64,000 nt of DNA from positions 18,927-82,926 of the forward strand of contig DATCBU010000081.1 of NCBI GenBank assembly GCA_036511675.1, written 5' to 3'. Of the stretch, positions 57,464 to 64,000 are shown piece by piece; positions within the stretch are counted from its first letter, which is position 1, and each line of letters opens with the position of its first letter. This DNA comes from Chersky-840 sp036511675 (GTDB taxonomy: Bacteria; Actinomycetota; Acidimicrobiia; Acidimicrobiales; UBA8190). A program made the translations under genes and the position numbers. A model generated the notes under the pieces. That model ran no database searches. It saw only the letters and a list, made by a program, of their open reading frames with translations, and was not told where the DNA came from.

Positions 57464-59050
57464 CTATGCAGGCGGCCCCGTCGTGAGCTGCACCGAGGCG
57501 CTGTGACTGGTGCCCTGGGCGTCCACCCAGCCAACCGTGACCGAGGCGCCCGGCTTGTAGTGCAGCAGGGCGGTGGTGAGGCCTTCGGCCGACGAGATGG
57601 GGGTGCCCTCGATCGACACGATCGTGTCCCCGGTCCCGATCCCGGCGTTGTTGGCCGCGCTCCCCGACTCCACATTGGCGACGTAGGCACCGGCGACGTT
57701 CGAGCCAGTCCCGGATCCACCGAAGAACCCGTTCCCACCGGCTTGTGCGGGGTCAGTGACCTCGACACCGAGCAGGGCCCGGGGGCCGATCTGCACCGTC
57801 GAGCTGGCCTTCCCGCTCTTGATCTGGTTGGCGATCGACAGGGCCTGGTTGATCCCGATGGCATAGCCCTGGTTGTCGACGCCGCTGGTGGCGGCGGCCG
57901 CGGTGTTCATGCCGATGACCTTGCCGGATGTGTTGACGAGGGCTCCCCCCGAGTCCCCGGGCTGGATGTTGGCATCCGTCTCGATGAGCCCGTGCAGTGT
58001 CTCGGACAATGTGCCCGAGTCCCCGGCGGTGATCGTCTGGTTGAGAGCGGTGATGGTCCCTCCCACCGCGGACGGCGTGCCACCGGTGCCCCCGGCGTTG
58101 CCGATGGCCACGACGGGCTGGCCGACGCTCAGGTTCGACGAGGTCCCCGTGGAAATCGTCTTGAGGCCCGAGGCGTTCTGGAGCTTCAGCAGGGCGACGT
58201 CATCGGTCACCGAGTACCCCAGGACGGTGGCCGAATAGGTCCGGCTGCTGCCGACGACCTGCACGTTGATCGTGGTGGCGTTCTCGATCACGTGGTTGTT
58301 CGTGAGCACGAGGCCCGACGAGGTGAGCACCATGCCCGTCCCTGCCGCCGCCCCACCTTGGGCCAACGTGGTGTCGATGTCGACCAAGGCGGGGTCGACC
58401 TGCGATGCGATGGCCGACGTGTTGAGCCCGGCGGGGGCGTTATTCGATCCCGTTCCCGTCCCCGAGCCCAGTCCCGATCCCGAGCCCGAGGAGCCCTGAG
58501 AGGGGAAGGTGCCGGACGCCGATGAGCTGCCCGCCGGGGAGTGGTCCACGGCGTGCTCGATGGCGGCGCCGACCACACCCGAGATGGCGATGACCGCCAC
58601 CGCCGCCACGGTGGCGATTCCCCAACTCCCGAGGGGCTTGCGCTTGGTCGAGGGGCCGTACGAGGGGGGAGGGGCACCGTAGGGATACTGCCCTTGGTAG
58701 GCGTAGGGCGGGGGCGCCCCCGGAGGCATCGATCCGGGGACCCAGTACCCACCCGGAACACCGGGCCCACCCGGTGCCGAGCCCCACGACGGTGCCGGGG
58801 GTGGGGGAGGAGGTGGCGACAGGGGCGTCCCGGGGTCACCGGCGACAGGCCCGGTCACCGGGACCTCGGCGGTCGGGGTGGCGAACAGGGGCATCTCACC
58901 GGTGGGGGCTCCGGCACCAGGGAGCTCACCGGGGGCACGCTCGGCGGCGGGGGGCACCTGCTCCTCGTGTCCTCCAGGCTGCGCTTCTTGACCAGCGTCG
59001 TTGTCCACTGTGCTCCTGTCTACGGGTCGGACGACCATTTCCATCGACAC
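57464..59050 (-). CDS. HtrA/DegP-like membrane-anchored serine protease with PDZ domain
   Basis: A 528-residue protein. Residues 1-135 are a cytosolic proline-rich domain with YGAPPPSYGP-type units. One transmembrane helix follows (WGIATVAAVAVIAISGVVGA), then a glycine/serine linker. The trypsin-like protease domain has the triad histidine in VLTNNHVIENA, aspartate in VTDDVALLKL and serine in IQPGDSGGALVN. A PDZ domain ends the chain (GSAANNAGIGTGDTIVSIEG). This is the PepD/HtrA layout of actinobacteria, used in envelope quality control. The start at GTG 59050 has a CATCGT hexamer six bases upstream. Confidence 0.92.
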   Translation of the reverse strand: MSMEMVVRPVDRSTVDNDAGQEAQPGGHEEQVPPAAERAPGELPGAGAPTGEMPLFATPTAEVPVTGPVAGDPGTPLSPPPPPPPAPSWGSAPGGPGVPGGYWVPGSMPPGAPPPYAYQGQYPYGAPPPSYGPSTKRKPLGSWGIATVAAVAVIAISGVVGAAIEHAVDHSPAGSSSASGTFPSQGSSGSGSGLGSGTGTGSNNAPAGLNTSAIASQVDPALVDIDTTLAQGGAAAGTGMVLTSSGLVLTNNHVIENATTINVQVVGSSRTYSATVLGYSVTDDVALLKLQNASGLKTISTGTSSNLSVGQPVVAIGNAGGTGGTPSAVGGTITALNQTITAGDSGTLSETLHGLIETDANIQPGDSGGALVNTSGKVIGMNTAAAATSGVDNQGYAIGINQALSIANQIKSGKASSTVQIGPRALLGVEVTDPAQAGGNGFFGGSGTGSNVAGAYVANVESGSAANNAGIGTGDTIVSIEGTPISSAEGLTTALLHYKPGASVTVGWVDAQGTSHSASVQLTTGPPA

Positions 59051-59159
59051 CGGATGACGATGACATGCACATCTTCGGCCTCCAACCTGTACGGCAGCTT
59101 GGAGATTCCTTTCAATCAGCCGTGAGCTGGGTTCGCACCACCGACCGGTCGCCGACCCG

Positions 59160-60260
59160 TTACGGGGCCCGCCAGTCGATCCAGTTCCCGTGTTGGTGCA
59201 CGAATCCGAGGAGCTGGGCGCGGGCCGCCCCGTCCTCGAACGTCACCGCCCCCAGAACGCTCGACATGGAGTCGTCGTGATGGGCCACGGCCGCGCCGGC
59301 GAAGGCCTCGACTGTGCCTGTTCCTTCGGCGCTCAACCAGGTGATGCGACGACCATGTGACTCCGACGTCAGGAGCTCGGTGAAGCGGTGCCGGTCTTCG
59401 ATCGAGAAGTACGCGAAGGCCCAGGTGGTGAGGACGGCAACGGTGGCACCCCCGGGAAGCTGGCCCAGCACCGCGGGCAGGACGTCGTTGGCGTAGCCCT
59501 CGACCACGGGCGGGAGGTCGCCTTGCGCGAGGGCGAGGGCGATGGCGGCCGCGGTCCGTTCCAGTCGGCCCGTGTCGGGCCAGACGCACGCCAGGAGCCA
59601 ACGGGCGTCGTCGGGGTCGGCGAGGTCCACCGGGTCGCGGTCGACACCGACCCGGTCCACCAGGGCAGGCAGGTGGGCGGCGATGGGCGGATCGCCCCCG
59701 ACGACACGGCAATCGATGCGCACGGGCGAATCGTGGGGGCCCGTTGTCCCGTGGCGGCCGTAGTCGAAGCGGTATCGGTCACACAACAACGTGAGGCCGG
59801 CGCTGGCCCCCACGTCGACCAACGCCAACGGTTCGTCGCACTGGCGTCCCAGCCACGTGAGGGCCGGGCCGATCACCGCACTCCGACCGCAGTCGTTGGT
59901 CTGGGTATGGCGCGTGGCCAGGAGCACGCCGATCTGGTCTCGGTGCTCCCGGCACACCTCGACGAACAACGGGGCCGGATCCCGATCCGAGCTCCCCGAG
60001 TAGACGTCGGCCAGCGGGTGCTCTAACCCAGCGAGCAGCAGATAGTGGACGGCCCCGAGCAGGACGGTCGGCATGTGCGCCGCCGGCGGTGCGCCTTGGA
60101 CCAGCTCGAGGAGCTCGCCCTGGGTCGCCACGGCCCGGCAGATGCGCTCGTAGAGCGGCGAATAGCCCCGACACTGCTCGTCGGCGAACCACTCCCACAA
60201 TTTCCCGAGTTCCGAGGTCGAGTCGCTCATCACCGAAGTCCGACGTTGGTCTTCGGCCAT
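59160..60260 (-). CDS. DUF2332 family protein
   Basis: A 366-residue soluble protein. The N-terminus KLWEWFADEQCRGYSPLYERIC, the central NDCGRSAVIGPALTWLG and VDVGASAGLTLLCDRYRFDYG are hallmarks of DUF2332, a family widespread in actinobacteria. The VDVGASAGL glycine-rich turn resembles a SAM-binding loop, so a methyltransferase-like fold is possible, but the reaction is unknown. ATG 60260 has a CAGCCT hexamer six bases upstream; ATG 60230 is an alternative. Confidence 0.85.
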   Translation of the reverse strand: MAEDQRRTSVMSDSTSELGKLWEWFADEQCRGYSPLYERICRAVATQGELLELVQGAPPAAHMPTVLLGAVHYLLLAGLEHPLADVYSGSSDRDPAPLFVEVCREHRDQIGVLLATRHTQTNDCGRSAVIGPALTWLGRQCDEPLALVDVGASAGLTLLCDRYRFDYGRHGTTGPHDSPVRIDCRVVGGDPPIAAHLPALVDRVGVDRDPVDLADPDDARWLLACVWPDTGRLERTAAAIALALAQGDLPPVVEGYANDVLPAVLGQLPGGATVAVLTTWAFAYFSIEDRHRFTELLTSESHGRRITWLSAEGTGTVEAFAGAAVAHHDDSMSSVLGAVTFEDGAARAQLLGFVHQHGNWIDWRAP

Positions 60261-60329
60261 TCAAGCAGGCTGGACCTAGGACCTCGGACGACTCGATGTC
60301 CGGGCACGTGGCCCAGAACGCCGAGTCGT

Positions 60330-61925
60330 CTAGGCCGGGGTCGGCGTGAGCGTATTGGGCCCCTGCGTCGGTTGGGTCTGGGTGGCGGGGATCGGATACG
60401 GCCCCAACGCAAGGTTGATTTCAGCGATCTGGACGCCGCTGCATTCCTCGCCCACCACTCCCGTCGATGTGGATTCCGACGTCGCCGGGAGCAGCGGCTT
60501 GGCCGTTCTGGGCGTTGCCAACATGGGCAATGCGCCGGTCAGGTTCCCCGCCGTCGCCCGCCGCCACGCCGACACGTTGGGGACAGGGACACCCCATCGC
60601 TCGCTGATGAATTGGAGCTGCGAGGTGTGGTCGAGGACGTCAGAGCAGACCCAGCCACCGGTGGTGCTGGCACTGAACGGCGAGACCACGATCATGGGAA
60701 CCCGGAATCCGAAGCCGACGGGCCCCGCCACTCCGGCAGCGTCGGCCGGCAAAGGGTGCTTCGTGATGAACTCGCCGGGAGTGTTGGGGGGCGGCGTGGG
60801 CGGGGCCACGTGGTCGAAGTAGCCGTCGTTCTCGTCGTACATGATGAACAAGACGGTGCTCTTCCACACCTCGGGGTTCGACATCAGCGTGGCCAGGACC
60901 TGGGCCGTGTACCACTCGCCCAGCGCCGGGGGCGCAGGGGGGTGCTCGTCGAAACCGTCGGGAGCAACAACCCACGACACCGCTGGGAGCCGGTTCCTCT
61001 TGACGTCGTGGGCCAAGCTGTTGGGGCCGATCGAAGAGAAGAGATTGCTGTCGGGCACATTGGGGCCGTAGTAGTTGAAGGCATTCTCGAAGAGATGTTT
61101 GTTTTGGCTCCTCTGGTACTGCTTGAAGTACATCAGGGGGTTCTTACAGAGCAGCATGGAGTCGTGCTCGCGCGGGCGGTACTGGGTCCCGTGGGGGTTG
61201 TAGACCTTCCACGACACGTTCATTTCCTGGAGGATCTCGGGCATCGTCGTCCACGTACACGTGAACTCGAGACCTTTGTCGGAGTTCGTGACCAGGATGG
61301 GTCCACCGTGGGTGCCAGCCGGATCCAGGGTGCCACTCATCTGCATCAACCGGTTGGGGTGTGTGGGCCCGAGCACCGAACAGAAGTAGTTGTCGCACAC
61401 CGTGAAGTTCTTGACCAGGTCGTAGTAGAAGGGAATGTCGGCGCTGTCGTAGTAGCCCATCGTCTGCGTGCCGTAGTCGCCGCCCTCATAGGTGTTCGAC
61501 ACATGGGTCGACACGAAGCTGTCCATGGCCCCGCCGTTCCAACACGCATGCTGGGCTTGCCATTGGTGGGACAGGTCGTAGGTGCACTCGGCATTGCTGT
61601 CCGAGGTGTCGAGGTGGAATGGGAGCAGTTTCGGATCGGCGCCACCGGGCCACGGTTGTGCGAACAGGGATTGTGGAAGAGCGTCGAAGCCGTTCACACC
61701 ACCGAGCGTGCCGAAATAGTGGTCGAAGGAGCGGTTCTCCTGCATCAGGAACACGACGTGTTCGACTGCACCGAGATCCGAACCGGCTGCCCTGGTCGAA
61801 GCCGCTGCCTTCACCAGGGCATGTCGCTGCTTGCGCAGCAGCGTGGACTTCGAAGCACCCACCGCCATCGCCGCCGCAGCGCCTCCGGCCAACACCTGCC
61901 TACGGTTCAACAGCGAGTCTGTCAT
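60330..61925 (-). CDS. Tat-exported phospholipase C / acid phosphatase-like phosphoesterase
   Basis: A 531-residue protein. The N-terminus LLNRRQVLAGGAAAAMAVGA is a twin-arginine signal. The phosphoesterase domain has HVVFLMQENRSFDHYFGTLGG with the metal-binding and nucleophile region, VLGPTHPNRLMQMSG, and LFIMYDENDGYFDHVAPPTP with further metal ligands. The family (PF04185) includes secreted phospholipases C and acid phosphatases. The C-terminal ~50 residues are proline/threonine-rich. ATG 61925 has a CACCAT hexamer six bases upstream. Confidence 0.9.
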   Translation of the reverse strand: MTDSLLNRRQVLAGGAAAAMAVGASKSTLLRKQRHALVKAAASTRAAGSDLGAVEHVVFLMQENRSFDHYFGTLGGVNGFDALPQSLFAQPWPGGADPKLLPFHLDTSDSNAECTYDLSHQWQAQHACWNGGAMDSFVSTHVSNTYEGGDYGTQTMGYYDSADIPFYYDLVKNFTVCDNYFCSVLGPTHPNRLMQMSGTLDPAGTHGGPILVTNSDKGLEFTCTWTTMPEILQEMNVSWKVYNPHGTQYRPREHDSMLLCKNPLMYFKQYQRSQNKHLFENAFNYYGPNVPDSNLFSSIGPNSLAHDVKRNRLPAVSWVVAPDGFDEHPPAPPALGEWYTAQVLATLMSNPEVWKSTVLFIMYDENDGYFDHVAPPTPPPNTPGEFITKHPLPADAAGVAGPVGFGFRVPMIVVSPFSASTTGGWVCSDVLDHTSQLQFISERWGVPVPNVSAWRRATAGNLTGALPMLATPRTAKPLLPATSESTSTGVVGEECSGVQIAEINLALGPYPIPATQTQPTQGPNTLTPTPA

Positions 61926-62063
61926 CTCTGCATGGTGCCACGATCCGACCTTCCGTACCACGGATATTTGCAGCTCTTCGAGTCGGTCGAGGCGTGTCTA
62001 GTCAATTCAGATGAGAGGGATCGTGGGGAATTTGGGGCCTTGGCCATGGCACGCTCCAACGGG

Positions 62064-64000
62064 TCACGTCGGAGGGTGGTCGGTGGGACAGGTCACGCCG
62101 AAGCTGCTCGTGGCGTGAGCCAGACCCCGAACCGTGATGAGTTGGCTCAGCCACCAGTGCCGTGGCGTGGGCTTGAGGTGGAACAGCTCGGTCAGGTCCT
62201 GCAACACGGGCGCGGCGTAGCGGGTGATCCCCGGTGGGCACAGGTGCACACCGTCTGAGGTCCGCACCCGCACCCAGTGCCGCAACGGGGCCGAGTGGGA
62301 TCCGGTGGGGGGGAGCCAGTTCGTGTACCGGCCCTCGATCTCGAGCGAGCTGGCCACCGGCAGGTACATGACCTTGCCGGGAAACAAGCCCGACGCCTGT
62401 TGCACGGCGGCGTTCCATATCGCCAACCCCGCCGCGTTGGGCACGAACCCCCGCCCTTCGGGCGTGCTCGTGTCGGGGTTGAACACCGGCATCTGCAAGA
62501 AGATGACCCCCAGGACATGATCGTGGGGGACGAGCAACTGACGGATGGCGGCGTCCAATTTCTTCTGATAGGCGTTGGGGTCGCGCTTGGCCGCGACGTT
62601 GTCCCACGACCAAGTGCCGACGACGAGCTCAGGGCGCGACAGTCGCACGTGGTGCTCGAGGAAGGCGAGACCCGATGATGTCTTCAAGCTCCATCCCGGT
62701 CGCGCCGCCGGCTCGACGCGTACCTCGCCGGTGCTCTCCAACGCCGAGATGATCCCCTTCTGTGCGAAGCTCATCACCGAGTCACCGAAGGTGAGCACCC
62801 GCAGCGGGTGTTTGGGGCTGAGGTGCAACGTGGGGGGCAGGGCGATGGGCACCTCGGTGCCGAAGCCACCCGCACCGGCCACTGCGGGACCGGCCCCGGG
62901 GTCGAGCCCGCCGCCGGTCCAGGCCTCCACGGGAGCCGCCACCGACGCGGTGGTGCCCACCAGGATCACCCCCACCGTGGCCAGCACCGCGGCGGGGATA
63001 GCCAACCTGGCCTTGATCCCGGCGAAGCTGGCCCGCCGCAGTGGTCGCTCCACCAGGTGGTAGCTGGCCACGGCCAGTGCCGCGGTGAGGCCGATGCGGG
63101 CCAGATCGAGCCCCGCCCCGTGCCAGGAGGTGCGGGCCGAGTTGAGGTAGACGAACACGGGCCAGTGCCACAGGTACAGGCCATAGGAGATGGTCCCGAT
63201 GTAGCGCAGGGGGGCGATCGACAGCACCCGGGCCAGGGGCCCGGCCTCGACCTGACGCACATCGGCGAGCACGACCCCGGCCAAAAGCGCACACAGGAGG
63301 AACTCCCCGTGGAACATGGCCGGCCGGGGCAGCCCCGCGGCGGTGCCGGCTGTGGCCCAGAACACCCCGAGCACCACCACCGCCGGGATCGAGACGCCGT
63401 GCAGCGCTCGCCGGGCCCGGGGCCCGGGCTGGGGCCTGGCCGCGGTGGCAAAGGCCAGGGCCGCGCCCACCAGGAGGTCGAAGGCCCGGGTGTCGGTGCC
63501 GTAGTAGACCCGGGAGGGATCCACCCCGGGGTGATAGAGCAGCGCCATGGCGAGTGCCGAGGCGGCGGCGCCGCCGACACACACCCCGAGCCCGATGCCC
63601 CGCCAGTGCGCCTTGGCCCAGGTCACGAGGCCCACGATCGCAAGCGGCCACAGCAGGTAGAACTGCTCCTCGATGGCCAGGGACCAGGTGTGGGTCAGCG
63701 GCGACGGGGTGGAGAACTGGGTGAAGTAGGACTGGTGCGAGAAGATGGCGTGCCAGTTGGCCACGTACACCAAGGTGGCCAAGGCGTCGCCGCGCAGCCC
63801 CGACAGGTCGATGGCCGCCCCCCCGCTCGTGGGGGAACTGAAGCGGCCGTTGATCACCGCGTAGAGAGACACCGCCCCGAGCACGAGGAACAGGGCGGGA
63901 AGCAGGCGCCGGGCCCGGCGCCCCCAGAACGCCCCCAGGGCGATACGACCCCTGGTGGCGTTCTCCTCGAGCAGCAGGCTCGTGATGAGAAAGCCCGACA
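62064..64000 (-). CDS. OafA-type acyltransferase with SGNH-like domain, 5' end beyond the window
   Basis: About 645 residues are visible; the frame is open at the right edge (SGFLITSLLLEENATRGRIA), so the N-terminal catalytic histidine region lies outside. HTWSLAIEEQFYLLWPLAIV is the conserved acyltransferase-3 motif, and ISYGLYLWHWPVFVYLNS and LVERPLRRASF follow. The extracytoplasmic C-terminal domain has VLTFGDSVMSFAQKG and SDGVHLCPPGITRYA, blocks I and V of SGNH esterases. It probably acylates an envelope glycan. It is the third acyltransferase-3 protein in the window. Confidence 0.88.
   Translation of the reverse strand, partial: SGFLITSLLLEENATRGRIALGAFWGRRARRLLPALFLVLGAVSLYAVINGRFSSPTSGGAAIDLSGLRGDALATLVYVANWHAIFSHQSYFTQFSTPSPLTHTWSLAIEEQFYLLWPLAIVGLVTWAKAHWRGIGLGVCVGGAAASALAMALLYHPGVDPSRVYYGTDTRAFDLLVGAALAFATAARPQPGPRARRALHGVSIPAVVVLGVFWATAGTAAGLPRPAMFHGEFLLCALLAGVVLADVRQVEAGPLARVLSIAPLRYIGTISYGLYLWHWPVFVYLNSARTSWHGAGLDLARIGLTAALAVASYHLVERPLRRASFAGIKARLAIPAAVLATVGVILVGTTASVAAPVEAWTGGGLDPGAGPAVAGAGGFGTEVPIALPPTLHLSPKHPLRVLTFGDSVMSFAQKGIISALESTGEVRVEPAARPGWSLKTSSGLAFLEHHVRLSRPELVVGTWSWDNVAAKRDPNAYQKKLDAAIRQLLVPHDHVLGVIFLQMPVFNPDTSTPEGRGFVPNAAGLAIWNAAVQQASGLFPGKVMYLPVASSLEIEGRYTNWLPPTGSHSAPLRHWVRVRTSDGVHLCPPGITRYAAPVLQDLTELFHLKPTPRHWWLSQLITVRGLAHATSSFGVTCPTDHPPT

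Noticed and set aside
60045..62258. A 737-residue plus-strand frame opposite the DUF2332 and phosphoesterase genes
   Set aside because: It crosses gene boundaries and lacks domains; the Tat signal and metal motifs lie on the other strand.

Overview
This window is very GC-rich, almost gap-free actinobacterial DNA. GTG and TTG starts are common and neighbouring genes often overlap by 1 to 17 bases. The gene set points to Actinomycetota: TlyA, NAD kinase, RecN, CTP synthase, Nudix and XerD in a row; ScpA, ScpB and a pseudouridine synthase; an Rv2578c-type radical SAM protein under a LexA box; an AftD-like arabinosyltransferase; and a DUF512-Der pair. An Acidimicrobiia-like lineage is my best guess, but that is inference.

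Layout. (1) 1-9.7 kb: a cell-envelope glycan block with a truncated membrane spermidine-synthase-like protein, a methyltransferase coupled to a GT-C glycosyltransferase, and on the other strand an AftD-like giant enzyme followed by an OafA-type acyltransferase. (2) 9.9-22.5 kb: scattered metabolic and transport genes (two MFS transporters, nitroreductase, Gfo/Idh oxidoreductase, flavodoxin-like protein, Tat-exported dimethylformamidase-like protein, SOS-box-controlled radical SAM protein, orphan TrpB-like enzyme, HAD phosphatase). (3) 22.6-30.8 kb: a housekeeping run (phasin-like protein, tlyA, nadK, recN, pyrG, Nudix, xerD, DksA-like zinc finger, site-2 protease). (4) 30.8-48.3 kb: trpS opposite the chain scpA, scpB, rluB, aroH, tyrA, aroA, cmk, plsC; then five minus-strand genes (YfhO-like, GT2, HD-domain oxygenase-like, MFS, ispH); then DUF512 and der. 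(5) 48.37 kb: tRNA-Pro(GGG), followed by about 5 kb of visibly less GC-rich DNA with two large secreted repeat proteins and a small zinc protein. (6) 53.4-64 kb: envelope and secretion genes (two OafA/SGNH acyltransferases, a GT-C protein, a second DksA-like zinc finger, HtrA-like protease, DUF2332 protein, Tat-exported phospholipase C-like phosphoesterase).

The most striking pattern is regulatory. In at least a dozen genes a TANNNT hexamer lies exactly 6 or 7 bases before the start codon, the spacing expected for leaderless mRNAs. This rule fixes several starts. It also exposes a short leader peptide whose stop overlaps the TTG start of pyrG, a LexA box just upstream of the -10 of the radical SAM gene, and a Tat-exported enzyme whose only plausible start is an AUC codon. 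A second notable item is the 190-residue HD protein at 42 kb, which keeps all six metal-ligand positions of the MIOX/PhnZ diiron oxygenases and sits in a tightly coupled operon with a glycosyltransferase.
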